A DNA stretch of 64,000 bases from Manihot esculenta (lineage: Eukaryota > Streptophyta > Magnoliopsida > Malpighiales > Euphorbiaceae): the NCBI RefSeq assembly GCF_001659605.2, contig NC_035174.2, positions 3,598,389-3,662,388 on the forward strand, given 5' to 3'. Numbering within the stretch: position 1 is the first letter of the stretch; every line of letters starts with the position of its first letter. The notes beneath the pieces are model-generated. The model made no database searches, was not told the origin of the DNA, and saw nothing but the letters and a program-made list of their open reading frames with translations. The position numbers were made by a program, and so were the translations under genes. Positions 10,983-23,358 of the stretch are shown piece by piece.

Positions 10983-12361
10983 TGTGTTGTAGAGTTGAGG
11001 TTTGCATGGTTGAGCAGGGTTCTGCCTTACTGGGGAACCCAGTTTCGGTCGCTGAAAGAGGGTTCGGCCGTCGAACATGCTAAGGAGGTGGTTTCGGCTG
11101 CCTAAGCTTGCCCAAGCGTGCCTCCGAAAGTTTGGACTTTCGGCTCTGGAGGGGAGTTTCGGCCGCCGAAAGTGCCGCCGAACATGCATGACTTTCGTCT
11201 CTGGAAGGGACTTTCGGCCGCCGAACCTGCCGCCGAAAGTGCACTGTCCAGCCTTCTTTTGCATGTTTTCCTTGATGATTTTAGGATGTTTTAGGGGGTT
11301 TTTGGGGAGGTTTATAGAACTTTCCTTGAGTTAGTTTGGTCCCTCATTTGAGTCCATCTGTGTGGGAACGGACCAGAGGAACCAAAGAGATCAGCAGTGA
11401 GCACTGCTTCAGAGTTTTCAGAGTCAGTTCAGAGTCAGCCAGAGGTGAGTGGAACTAAACTGAATCTTTTTAATATGAGTAAGCAAATGCTTTTTAGCAT
11501 GTTTCATGCACCATGATTATGCAATAGGTTGATTGCATTAGAATTCACGAAGATGTTGCATTGCATTTTATGTTGTTAATGTGGATGGAATGTGGGTGAT
11601 CCATTAGTCTCTGAGAAAGACCAGGTGCCCATTCTACGCCCTGGCATGAGTTAGCAGGTAAGACAGGAAGACCAGGTGCCCATTCTACGCCCTGGCACGA
11701 GGTATCAGGTAAGACAGGAAGACCAGGTGCCCATTCTACGCCCTGGCACGAGTATAGGATGTCGAGACTATTGGTGACACATTCATCCTTGCTGTGAATT
11801 GTCTGTGATATGATGCATTTCATTTGAGCATGTTTAATTAACATGTTTTACTGTTCTACTCACTGGGCTAGTATAGCTCACCCCTCTCCCTTAATCCCAA
11901 TTTTGCAGGATCAGAGTACAGGAGGAGTCAGAAGAGTACGGAAAGAGTAAAGATTTTTGTAATAGCATAGTGTGGACATGAAATATTTGTAAAGAGATGT
12001 TATGGTATTGTTTAGAGTTTAGTATTATGCTTGACCTAGATGTGTTGTAAATCCTTTTTGTATACATGATCTGTTTCTTGTATGTAAATATTTTTATGAG
12101 TATGAAAACTAGGCTTACCATAGTATGAGTTTAACCCGTCTAGAGCAAGCTCTAGTAAGGGGTTCTGTAAGTACAGAGATAGTGCATGCACAGGTAGAGC
12201 CGTGGTTCAGAGCAAAGTTTTATGCTTTTACAGAAAATGTATGATCATGTATGGGATTTTACAGGTACACAGACAGTATAACAGGCTTGCTACGGGTCCC
12301 GGCGACCTTAAGTCGACTTGGATCCTAGCGCTGGTAGCGATCCAGTTTCTGGGTCGTTACA
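10983..12361 (+). repeat. Tekay 5' LTR, right part
   Basis: Continues from 3964 after the nested element. It holds a second cluster of GCCGAA/TTCGGC palindromes at about 11045-11245, three 51-bp repeats at 11618-11755, and ends GTTACA at 12361. Confidence 0.93.
11618..11755. repeat. 51-bp tandem repeat in Tekay LTR (three copies)
   Basis: The unit contains gaccaggtgcccattctacg and ends near 'caggtaagacaggaa'. Three copies lie here but only two in the 3' LTR (about 18979-19061), so the LTRs differ by one unit. Confidence 0.88.
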
Positions 12362-12364
12362 GAT

Positions 12365-12377
12365 TGGTATCAGAGCC
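12365..12377 (+). other. Primer binding site, tRNA-iMet type
   Basis: TGGTATCAGAGCC, the standard initiator-Met primer site of chromoviruses, three bases inside the 5' LTR. Confidence 0.95.
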
Positions 12378-12559
12378 CTAGGTTCATATGGTCGGACCTA
12401 TAGAGAGAGTGTCGGGCTCATAGAGTGTAAGTCAAGCACAATAGGAAATCATGTCCACTAGGATAGGATGTAGAGTCCTGTCTTTATGATGATGTGTAAT
12501 GCCATGCTTTATGCATGTGCATTGTTATTATGTGATGTTTTGTTTTTCAGAAAGTTAAG

Positions 12560-15500
12560 ATGAGAGGAACTCGTCGATCGACATGATTGACTGGAGTCCC
12601 ACCAGAAAGTGAGGGTACAGCTGCTCATCCTCCTGCATTGCCAAGGGCGAGATCTCAGAGATCGAGCAGGGAGGGTACATCAAGGGACCCTAGAAGGTCT
12701 TTTGACGAGAGCAAAAGAGGAACAGACAGAGGAGGAAGGTCAGAGGATGTGAGGGAAGCTATGGATGTGGATCAGGGCAGAGAGGAAAGCATGGGTATGG
12801 ACAGATCTGAAGAGGGTATGGGAGAGTCTCAGGGAGGCGCTCAGGCCTCGGAGTTTGGTTATCCACCCCAATATCCACCCTTTCCACAGGGCCCGAGGTA
12901 TCCGATGGGGGGTACGTCGGATTACTCTGGTTTTACCCCATATCCTACCTACATGCCTTTCATGCCTTATCCTCCTTTTTACCCACCATATCCTATGTAT
13001 CCACCCACACCTTTCCATCCCAGTTCAGCATACTCAGATCCAAGTTCAGCACCTCCTCCACCACCAGAACCAGAACCAGTAACCCCTGTTGTCCAAGTAC
13101 CTCAACCTAGCTCATCTGGGGGAAGTAAAGTGAAAATGACAGAGTATTTGAAGTTGGATGCTCCCAAATTTAATACGGGAGATGATCCATTTGAGTACTT
13201 CAGAACGGTTAAGATGATAACCGATGAGTTAGGAGCTGATGATAGCAGAGCCATTGAGATGGCAGGGTTCACACTGAAATGTAAGAAAGCTCGAGAGTGG
13301 TTCAAGAATTATGTGGACCCCAGGTTGGACAGCATGTCATGGGGAGAGTTCGCCAATGAGTTTGCAGGGTGGGCTTTTCCTGACAGTTCCAGAGAGCTGA
13401 AAGTGATAGAATTTGAGCAGTTGAGGCAGATCGAAGGGATGAGTGTAGATGAATACACAGACAAGTTCCTGGAACTGCTTCAGTATGTGGGTCAGGCTTA
13501 TGACACTGACCAGAAGAAGGCAAGAAGATATACCATGAGACTTCATCCCAGGTATTCCTCCTTGATTCTTCCAGCAGAGAAGGAGAGTTTTCATTCTATA
13601 GTGGATGCCGCCAGGAAGATGGAGGTAAGTGCCATCATTCAGGGGACAGTAAAACAGCAAGTGGCACAGCCTTCGGGTTCTAAGACCCCCAGTGCAGCAG
13701 CTTTAGGCAGCAAGAAGTGGGGAAAGGCAAAAGGTACAAAGAATAAGTTCTGGAGCAAGATCAAGTCTGGTCTGGGAATGGGTAGTGGCTCAAGCTCTGG
13801 CACAAGCAGTCCAGTATGTGGGAGATGTGGGAGACCGCACAAAGGAGTCTGTCGATTGGGATCTACAGCCTGCTTTAACTGTGGGCAGGAGGGGCATTTT
13901 GCACCGGAATGTCCTAAGGCGACCTTCATGGCACCATCCCAGCAGATGACTTCTGGCAGTGTGGTTCAGCCAGCAGCTTCAGCCATGCCTCAGAGTAGTG
14001 GTAGAGGGAGAGGGAGAAGGTCAGCCTCTTTGCCAGCAGTAGGTTCTCGAGGTGGAGGTCCTGTGGCCCCAGCACGGATCTTCACTGTGACTCAGGAGGA
14101 GGCAAACACGTCGAACACAGTGGTGTCAGGTAATCTCATCATTGGGTGTTCTGATGTGTATGCTTTGATGGACCCCGGTGCTTCTCACTCTTTTATTACT
14201 TCTGGAGCCGTGGAGAGATTGGGTCTGATGATCTCTGAGTTAGAGTGTCCTCTCTGGGTCAGTGGACCCAAATGTGACCCATCAGTGGCAGAGTCAGTCT
14301 GTCGCTTCAGTCCAGTGTTCATAGAGGGTAGATGCCTTTCAGCTGACCTTGTGGTTCTAGATTTGACGGATTTTGATGTCATTCTAGGGATGGATTGGCT
14401 ATCTATATATGGAGCTACCTTGGACTGTAGAGACAAGGTAGTTAGTCTCAGAGACCAGGATGGGTCAGAGTGTGTCTTCAGAGGAGACAGGAGGGGTACT
14501 CCTAGAGGTTTGATCTCAGCCCTTCAGGCTCGTAGATTGCTTAGGAGGGGTTGTCAGGGGTTTCTAGCTCATGTGAGAGAGCTAGATAGTCAGGTTAGGG
14601 AACCAGCCTCGGTACCAGTAGTCCGAGAATTTCCATACGTTTTCCCAGATGAGCTTCCAGGACTACCACCTGATAGGGAGATAGAGTTTGAAATAGAATT
14701 GCTGCCTGGTACCAGACCTATCTCTATTCCTCCCTACAGGATGGCGCCAGCAGAGTTAAAAGAGCTGAAAGAGCAATTGCAGGACTTGGTAGATCAGGGT
14801 TTCATCCGCCCTAGTACCTCACCTTGGGGTGCTCCAGTGCTTTTTGTCAGAAAGAAGGATGGATCCCTCAGACTTTGTATTGACTACAGGCAGTTGAACA
14901 AGGTCACTACCAAGAATAAGTATCCTCTGCCTAGGATCGATGATCTATTTGACCAGCTAGCTGGAGCAAGTTGTTTCTCTAAAATAGATCTGAGGTCCGG
15001 GTATCATCAGTTGAGAGTCAGAGAGGCAGATGTGCCAAAGATAGCTTTCAGGACCAGATATGGGCATTATGAGTTCTTAGTAATGCCGTTCGGGCTGACT
15101 AATGCCCCTGCAGCATTCATGGATCTCATGAACAGAGTTTTCAGTGAGTATCTGGATCACTTTATTATTGTCTTCATCGATGATATCTTAGTGTACTCCA
15201 GAGATGCAGAGGAGCATGCCCAGCATCTGAGAACAGTTCTGCAGACACTAAGAGAGCATGACTTGTATGCCAAATTCTCTAAGTGTGAGTTTTGGTTGAG
15301 AAGCATTTCCTTCTTGGGGCATGTGGTATCAGCAGAAGGTATTGAGGTAGACCCCAAGAAGACAGAGGCTGTAGCTAACTGGTCCAGACCCACGTCAGTG
15401 ACAGAGATCAAAAGCTTTCTGGGTTTGGCAGGTTACTACAGGAGGTTCGTACAGGACTTCTCAAAGATAGCTGCTCCTATGACCAAACTGACTAAGAAGA

Positions 15501-17514
15501 ATCAGAGGTTCGTGTGGTCGGACCAATGTGAAGAAAGCTTTGAGGAGCTAAAGAGAAGATTAACATCAGCACCGGTGTTAGCTCTGCCTGTCAGTAATGA
15601 GGACTTCACAGTGTTCTGTGATGCGTCCAGAGTGGGATTGGGTTGTGTTTTAATGCAGAACGACAGGGTCATTGCTTATGCTTCTAGACAGTTGAAGAAG
15701 CATGAGTTGAATTACCCCACCCATGACCTAGAGATGGCGGCAGTTATCTTTGCACTCAAGATGTGGAGGCATTACCTTTATGGGGTTAAATGCGAGATCT
15801 TCACCGATCACAAGAGTTTACAGTACATCTTGAGTCAGAAGGAGCTGAATTTGAGGCAGAGAAGATGGGTAGAACTGCTCAGTGACTATGATTGCAGGAT
15901 TCAGTATCATCTGGATAAGGCGAATGTTGTGGCAGACGCCCTAAGCCGAAAATCACTAGGCAGTTTGTCCCATATAGCAGCAGAGAGAAGACCAGTGGTG
16001 ATGGAGTTTTACAAGCTCATCGACGAAGGCCTACAGCTAGAGTTGTCTGGTACAGGTGCGTTGATAGCACAGATGAGAGTGATACCAGTGTTTCTGGAGC
16101 AGGTGGCTCAGAAACAGCATGAGGACCCTGAGTTAGTTAAAATTGCCAGGACTGTTCAGTCAGGCAATAGTGCAGAGTTTAGATTTGATAGCAAAGGGAT
16201 CCTCCATCATGGGAATCGACTATGTGTACCAGATGACATAAATCTGAAGGGAGACATTATGAGAGAAGCTCATAATGCAAGGTATAGTGTTCACCCTGGA
16301 GCCACCAAGATGTATCAGGATCTGAAAAGAGTGTATTGGTGGCCAGCCATGAAGAAAGAAGTGGCACAGTTTGTGTCCGCCTGTGAGGTTTGCCAGAGGG
16401 TGAAACTGGAACATCAGAAGCCGGCTGGAATGCTTAACCCACTGCCGATTCCAGAGTGGAAATGGGAGAATATAGCTATGGATTTTGTAGTGGGCTTATC
16501 GGCAGCGTCCAACAGGATAGACTCCATATGGGTGATTGTGGACAGACTCACGAAATCTGCTCATTTCATCCCTGTTAGGAGCAACTACTCTGTGGACAAG
16601 TTAGCACAGGTTTATGTGGAGGAGATAGTAAGGTTGCATGGGGTTCTAGTGTCTATAGTGTCAAACAGAGGACCTCAGTTCACCTCCAGATTTTGGCGGA
16701 GTCTGCAGAGTGCTATGGGCACAAGGTTGAATTTTAGCACTGCTTTCCATCCACAGACTGATGGTCAGTCAGAGAGGACCATCCAGACCATAGAGGATAT
16801 GCTCAGAATGTGTGTGTTAGACTTTGGCGGTTCTTAGAGGCAACATCTACCTTTGGTGGAATTTGCCTACAATAATAGCCATCATGCTAGCATAGGGATG
16901 GCTCCTTATGAAGCCTTGTATGGGAGGAAGTGCAAATCACCTGTTTGCTGGGAAGAAGAAGAAGAGGCGGCTCTTGCAGGGCCGAAGCTAGTAGAGATCA
17001 CCAGCAGAGTGGTGCCCATGATCAGAGAGAGAATCAAAACTGCTCAGAGCAGACAGAAAAGCTATGCAGATATCCGCAGGAAGCAGATAGAGTTTCAGGA
17101 AGGTGATATGGTATTGCTGAAGGTGTCTCCAATGAAAGGAGTGGTTCGGTTTGGGAAAAGGGTAAGCTAGCTCCACGATACATCGGACCCTTTGAGATCT
17201 TGCAGAAGATCGGGAATGTGTCGTATAAGTTGGATTTACCTGCTTCTATGGAGAGAATTCACCCGGTTTTCCATGTTTCTATGCTCCGAAAGTTCGTGTC
17301 AGATCCGAGTAAGGTTCTTAGTGAGCCTGATGTAGAGATCCTTGGAGATCTCACCTATATAGAGCAGCCAGTACGGATCCTTGACACACAGATCAAAAAG
17401 CTAAGGAACAAGGAAATTCCAATGGTGAAAGTCCTGTGGAACCACCATAATCTAGAAGAGTGCACCTGGGAGACACGGGAGTCTATGCTCCAGCAATATC
17501 AATATCTGTTTTAA
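12560..17514 (+). pseudogene. Tekay-like gag-pol polyprotein (two stops, one frameshift)
   Basis: The likely Met is at 12560. Codon 9 is a TGA (12584-12586), after which the frame is open for 1416 codons. Order: a Pro/Tyr-rich leader, the gag domain (about 13141-13620), a CCHC knuckle [14 protein letters not shown] (13871-13912), retropepsin with DPGAS (14171 onward), RT with the FIDD box (15173-15184), RNase H with FCDAS, an HHCC zinc finger, and the integrase core. A TAG at 16835-16837 interrupts the integrase, and a one-base loss near 17155-17163 shifts the frame. The C-terminal part (17164-17514) then carries a chromodomain, which targets integration to heterochromatin in this clade. The second integrase acidic residue is Asn (codon 16664-16666). 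Two of these lesions look like C-to-T or G-to-A changes, as expected for methylated DNA. Confidence 0.93.
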
Positions 17515-17577
17515 GGTTAGTTTTCTTGCTTTTTATGTGTTTATTTGTTTGAGGAACATTCGGGGATGAATGTTCTT

Positions 17578-17590
17578 AAGGGGGGGAGAA
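17578..17590 (+). other. Polypurine tract of Tekay element
   Basis: aagggggggagaa-type purine run directly before the 3' LTR; primes plus-strand DNA synthesis in this family. Confidence 0.9.
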
Positions 17591-19666
17591 TGTAATACCC
17601 GGCTAGAGTCCGGCATCGGAATTCTACTTTCCTGTGGAATCCAGGATGTCAAAATCCTCTAGAAGGGTAAGATTTATGTTTTTTTAAAGTGTTTTAGTAA
17701 GTTTTAATGTTTTAAAGTGTAAAGGAAATAAGTTTGTTTGAAAGAAAAGAGCCAAGGAAGAAAGGCAAGGTTCGGCCGCCGAAGGTGAAGGTTCGGCCGC
17801 CGAAGGTGAAAGTTCGGCTGCCGAATATGCATGAGTTTGGATTCATGTTAGGCCGCCGAAGGAGGTCTGGCCAGCCACCTATAAAAGGCCCTAGGTCGGT
17901 GAAATGGATAAGTTTCTTCCATTTTCACAAACAAAGGTGAGACCATGCTCTTCCTTGGGTGATCTTCATGATTTTTCCAATTCTTTCAAAGTTTTGATGA
18001 GTTTGTATGTTGTTTTGAAGGTTTTGAGCTAAACACCAAGATTTTGAAGTTTGGAGAGTTTGAGAGTGAGTTTCTCCACATCTCCCCGTTAGGATCACAT
18101 ATCCTCTAGATCTTCAAGAGGTAAGTGTAGATCCTTAGCTTCTTTGATGTTTTATGAAGGTTTTATGGAGGTTTATGGGTAGAGATGCATGATTAGGGTA
18201 AGTTGAGTTTTTGGTTGATTTGTGGTCAAAGCATGCTTATGTGTTTAGTTGTGATGTTTGTTGGGGTTTTGAGGTAGTTTTGGACCCCTTTGTGCATATG
18301 GTTGAGTATATGTGTGTTGTAGAGTTGAGGTTTGCATGTTTGAGAAGTTTGGAGGAAGATTGCGTGAAGTTGAGCAAGGTTCTACCTTACTGGGGAACCC
18401 AGTTTCAGCCGCCGAAAGAGGGTTCGGCCGCCGAACATGCTAAGGAGGTGGTTTCGGCTGCCTAAGCTTGCCCAAGCTTGCCCCCGAAAGTTTGGACTTT
18501 TAGCTCTGGAGGGGAGTTTCGGCAGCCGAAAGTGCCGCCGAACATGCATGACTTTCGTTTCTGGTAGGGACTTTCGGCCGCCGAACCTGCCGCCGAAAGT
18601 GCCCTGTCCAACCTTCTTTTGCATGTTTTCCTTGATGGTTTTAGGATGTTTTAGGGGGTTTTTGGGGAGGTTTATAGAACTGTCCTTAAGTTAGTTTGGT
18701 CCCTCATTTGAGTCCATCTGTGTAGGAACAGACCAGAGAAACCAAAGAGATTAGCAGTGAGCACTGCTTCAGAGTTTTCAGAGTCAGTTCAGAGTCAGCC
18801 AGAGGTAAGTGGAACTAAACTGAATCTTTTTAATATGAGTAAGCAAATGCTTTTTAGCATGTTTCATGCACCATGATTATGCAATAGGTTGATTGCATTA
18901 GAATTCACGAAGATGTTGCATTGCATTTTATGTTGTTGATGTGGATGGAATGTGGGTGATCCATTAGTCTCTGAGAAAGACCAGGTGCCCATTCTACGCC
19001 CTGGCACGAGGTATCAGGTAAGACAGGAAGACCAGGTGCCCATTCTATGCCCTGGCACGAGTATAGGATGTCGAGACTATTGGTGACACATTCATCCTTG
19101 CTGTGAATTGTCTGTGATATGATGCATTTCATTTGAGCATGTTTAATTAACATGTTTTACTGTTCTACTCACTGGGCTAGTATAGCTCACCCCTCTCCCT
19201 TAATCCTAGTTTTGCAGGATCAGAGTACAGGGGGAGTCAGAAGAGTACGGAAAGAGTAAAGAGTTTTGTAATAGCATAATGTGGACATGAAATATTTGTA
19301 AAGAGATGTTATGGTATTGTTTAGAGTTTAGTATTGTGCTTGACCTAGATGTATTGTAAATCCTTTTTGTATACATGATCTGTTTCTTGTATGTAAATAT
19401 TTTTATGAGTATGAAAACCAGGCTTACCATAGTATGAGTTTAACCCGTCTAGAGCAAGCTCTAGTAAGGGGTTCTGTAAGTACAGAGATAGTGCATGCAC
19501 AGGTAGAGCCGTGGTTCAGAGCAAAGTTTTATGCTTTTACAGAAAATGTATGATCATGTAATTTTACAGGTACACAGACAGTATAACAGGCTTGCTACAG
19601 GTCCCAGCGACCTTAAGTAGACCTGGATCCTAGCGCCGGTAGCGGTCCGATTTTCGGGTCGTTACA
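17591..19666 (+). repeat. Tekay 3' LTR
   Basis: 2076 bp, uninterrupted. The TATA box is at about 17880-17888. Compared with the 5' LTR it has an extra GCCGAA unit near 17768-17790, one fewer 51-bp repeat, and a segment near 18339-18375 that the 5' copy lacks. The LTRs have thus diverged more than those of the nested element, as the nesting order requires. Confidence 0.95.
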
Positions 19667-20658
19667 AAAATCAACCCCTAATTTCACTTATTCATAGCAG
19701 AATCAAAGGAAGACAGAAAATCATACAAACACCAAACCTTTCTTGAATTTCTTCTTTTCTTTTTCTCTTCTAATCTCTAGCTATCTGTTTTCCCTTTGAT
19801 GTTCCTTCACCTAGGTAGATTTATGTCTTAGGAAAGGATTGAATAAATTGTAAATTAAAGCTTTATAATTCAAATTCATGCATGAAGAAATGAGAAGATG
19901 TTAGTTTCTACACATTTCTAAGCTCACCTTTGATTTTCAAGCCTGGTGCATATGGAATCCTAAACTTTTCTTCTTCAATTCCTTTAATATATGGCTGTTC
20001 CTTTAGCTCTTGGTCTTAGGATGAGTTTTAATTAAGGCAAGAAGTTGATTGGGTTAGATTTGGCTTGGCTTTGGTGGAAGGAAGACAAAACAAAGCTTTG
20101 GTTTTCAATGGGTGAGCTACGGCAATGGTGTGGTAGAGAAAGAAGACAGCCCCTTTTTACTTTGCTTGGTCATTCTTTCATGCATAATTAGGTGACACAT
20201 GGAGGGTATATGTGAAGAGGTGGAAAACATGAAGGACTAATCTGAATTTTGTCTTTAAACTTTCTATATTCATACTTTAACCTACTAAACTCTTTACAAT
20301 GTTTCAATTTAGTTTTCAAACTTTCAATAATCATAGATTGACCTACTAAACTATACATTTAGCCTTTAGAAGTCCTTTTTACTTAAGCAAGCATGACAGA
20401 TTTAAATAAGCACCTCAAGCAAGCATGTTGGGAAACTCTAAGCACCTCCCGAAAGTGACTCGTTCTCGACTCGCTAATCACACTGTCTGCTTTATTTCTG
20501 GATACGTCCGTTTCTTTATTTGAGTTTTCTATGATTCAGTTATTAGCAGATTAGAGTTAAGCTAGCACCTCCCTTAATGCCACTTACTCTAGTAGTGAAA
20601 TAGCCTAACTCATACCTAGTGATGCTACTACTCTAACTATGGGTTTGAGGATGTTACA

Positions 20659-21535
20659 TTTTCTCTGTGTTTTGCTATTTGAGCTAGAAGCTTGCCCAAA
20701 CCTATAAACACTTGATCTATTTTCATGATTCTCAGTACTTGCACTTACTAAATTGTTTCTCAAATTTATTTTTTTATGATTTCCAGTATTAGCATCATTT
20801 TATTCAAAATAAATAATAAATAAATAAAATTTTTTACAGCTCCTTACTTGCCGTGAGAAATTGATATGTCCTTTATCCTAGAATCCAAGTTCTATGCCAT
20901 TTGTATGCTAGCTTAAATAGAATAAGTTGATCATTGTTCATTTTATTAGTCTTGTTTTTAAGACTTGTTTTGAAAACTTATGAAATATGGTCATTGCCTA
21001 AATAGTTGGATAATGAATGCATGTTCTGTAAATAAATTGCTGCCCTTTGCTAAGAATAACTTTAAAGACATTGTCTAGACCACATGTTTATATGAAAATT
21101 AAGGGGAATAAAAAAGCTAAAGAAAAAAATATAGAAAAAGTAGAAATTAATGCACTCCTATGACCCACTCCTCTAGTTGCTTAATTAATTGGTTACCAAC
21201 CCGATGACCCAAGTAGTGCGGTACTTAGTGACCTCTTAAGGTAATTTCGTATAGAAAAAATTGGTTTTAGGAGAGTATCACCCCTTTTGGGCCGTTTAAA
21301 CTCGCCCCATGTCTTTTAATTAGGTAAACATGAGTGGAGCTAGTAGCCACCTGAACTGAATAACCTAGGGCAAGTGGCTCAGTAACAATTTGTTTCACGT
21401 TCACTTTATCGATTGTAGGCAAGATGTAGTAGGAAGTGTAAAAAAAGAAATAAACCCCCAACTCTTTAAATTTTTTATGGTCTAGTCAAAAGAGTTCCTA
21501 AGATTGTATTCTTTCAAAAGAGCAGTTTAATATTA
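20659..21535. other. Relic retroelement spacer resumed after the nest
   Basis: Continues the sequence broken at 1566. It matches about 28540-29092 plus 30482-30860 and 49600-50142 plus 51557-51930. There is no solo LTR at the site corresponding to 29093 and 50143; the uninterrupted join is near 21200-21215. No gene is visible. Confidence 0.6.
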
Positions 21536-23060
21536 TGAAACATTAAGGGGAATGAAATTTGAGCAATTATGAAATTAACAATCATAGGAACTCTACCGTT
21601 ATAATTGAAGATCCCATGAAAAAGATTCATATAGGTGATAATAAGTCACTTATTAATTCTGCTAGTAATATTTGTCGTTGTTCATTCCTATGGTATAAGA
21701 ATTTCTAAACTGCATTAAATTAGAGGATAAGCTAAAAGCTTTTAATAATATTCACAAACCTTATAGATAGTTTATGAATTGCAGTATGTACTTGATGATA
21801 TTATCTATATAAGTGTTGAGTGAGGCGTTTCTATGAGATTATGACATAATTTCTAAATGACTTATGAACTACTATGCATGCGCATGGCCTATTAATGCAA
21901 AACAGCGTTAAAAGAAAGATTTGTGGAGTGTTATAAGATTAATGATATATTAGCCTATTAAAAGGATTTTTTAATTCGTAGAAAAAAAAGTTTTGCCAAT
22001 TGTTCTGTATGTTAAGTCTTATTAGTCTAGATATAATTCACAGTCCAAACGATACCAAATTCGAAGTATATACACTTAAATCTTAAATCCAGTAATGGAA
22101 AATCTTTTTAAATATGTGGAGAATGGTTGTAAACATGAGTTCTATTTCAAAAGATTTTTCTACTTGCCAATAAATATTTTTTTTTGACCTTTCAAAAATA
22201 TTTAGATCTCAAATATAATTATCTCACTGATAAAATTTTAAGGTCATTTAAAATTTTAGTTGTGAGATTGTTTTGTTGTTATAGGTTTGATATTTAAATC
22301 CAATTTTACATCTTATTGTTATTATATTGTGCAAATTCGATTAGATTATCTCAAAATTTTTATAACAATTTATAATAACTAGATTTTTTTATTATAAATA
22401 GCTTACACCTCTACAAAGAAAAGACGCTCTCATTTCCTACTTTATCATTTCCTACTTTATCATTTCCTTCATCATACTTTCTGTTGGGTTATAAATTAGA
22501 ACTAAATTTTATTATTTTAATCCTATAAATTAATTTTCTAGAAAAATATGTTTTGTCCTAGGAAACAATATCCAACACGACTCAAATTTTATTATTTGAT
22601 CCTACTTTTATAACAAACTTCAGCATAATATTGTTGATATAGTCTCTACAAAATTATCCAAAATAGAAAGTGGACACTCAAAATGTTATAATCCTTAGAA
22701 ATGGATTCAGTTATGGGTTCATTGCTGGAATTATCCGGGGACGAAATTTTCTAACACAACTATATTACTCTTGAAAATATGACAACTAGCAAAAAAACTA
22801 AATTGCATTATTTGCTAACACAAAATCAAAATCTTGAATCTAAAAATAGGATCCCATGGTTAAAACCTCAAAATTTTAAAAATTATATATTGGAGCTCTA
22901 TATCTCATCCACGGTTAGTAAAAATTTGTATATGTCAAAGTTAGTATTGTATAGGGCACATACGTAAGCATAGGTGTGGATGGAGAACTAAATATGAATG
23001 GATTATAAATAAGAATTTATAACTTACACTTTTATTTAAAAAAAAATCAATATTCATTGT
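21536..23060. repeat. Copia-derived 3' flank shared by copies A, C and the next copy
   Basis: AT-rich, homologous to about 39665-40870 plus 42857-44100 and to 62626-63960. In the second location it directly follows a copia RNase H relic, so part of it is probably a decayed copia 3' end and LTR. The TATAAATAG box at about 22396-22404 and the tgttgggttataaattagaa phrase at 22483 support this. Copies B and D lack it. No gene is visible. Confidence 0.5.
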
Positions 23061-23239
23061 TTTGTTTGACATATATGCATAATTTTTTTTTAATAAAAAG
23101 AGGGATCATTTAATACTATTTTTTATTTGAATTGGCCACATACTAAAACAAATAAAAATAAAAAATGAAGTTATGTAAATCCAAAAGGGAACGAACAATT
23201 TGCATTATAGTTTTCTTATTCCAATAATTTGGTTTATTT

Positions 23240-23296
23240 CTACAAAAAATTGATGCCGAAATGTTTGAATGGATCCACTTTGGCAAGATCAGCTAC
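23240..23296 (-). other. Possible fifth exon of PME copy A
   Basis: The last codons of exon 4 are AAG GTG TAA; AAG|GTGTAA would serve as a splice donor. Sixty-eight bases downstream the minus strand reads ttattattttacag, a good acceptor, followed by an open stretch coding VADLAKVDPFKHFGINFL and a TAG at 23240-23242. Splicing keeps the frame and gives a 388-residue protein instead of 371. The segment is unchanged in copies B (31404-31460), C and D. Known family members end shortly after the LLPPP motif, so this may be chance; transcript data would decide. Confidence 0.35.
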
Positions 23297-23358
23297 CTGT
23301 AAAATAATAATTTGCTTTGTATTCTTCTTGTTCTTCCTCTTTCATATATATTCCCATG

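Larger units (their letters stand above)
3264..19666 (+). mobile_element. Ty3/gypsy chromovirus, Tekay-like, full length with nested insertion
   Basis: LTRs begin TGTAATACC and end GTTACA. The flanking 5-bp target duplication AAAAT is perfect (3259-3263 and 19667-19671). It has a tRNA-iMet primer site just inside the 5' LTR, a gag-pol frame with a C-terminal chromodomain, and a purine tract before the 3' LTR. Without the nested 7.0-kb element (3965-10977 and its duplicated ATATG) it would be about 9.4 kb, normal for the clade. Gag-pol carries two nonsense codons, a frameshift and an altered integrase residue, so it is not autonomous. Confidence 0.95.
1567..20658 (-). mobile_element. Outer solo LTR (about 2.7 kb) split by nested insertions
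   Basis: Ends are TGTAACACCCC at 1567 and GTTACA at 20658. They are flanked by the 5-bp target duplication TTTTC (1562-1566 and 20659-20663). Without the nested Tekay element its own sequence is 1567-3263 plus 19672-20658, about 2.68 kb, with no coding domain that I recognise, so a solo LTR is the best reading. The right-hand end read backwards looks like an LTR start, and the phrase near 2021-2035 resembles a reversed 'cactgagca' seen in other LTRs here, hence the minus call. The host sequence on both sides joins perfectly to the spacer seen at 28530-28560. Confidence 0.75.

Noticed and set aside
1567..20658. Outer element as a complete retrotransposon with LTRs and interior
   Set aside because: The two outer parts are not repeats of each other and contain no coding domain or primer site, so a solo LTR fits better.
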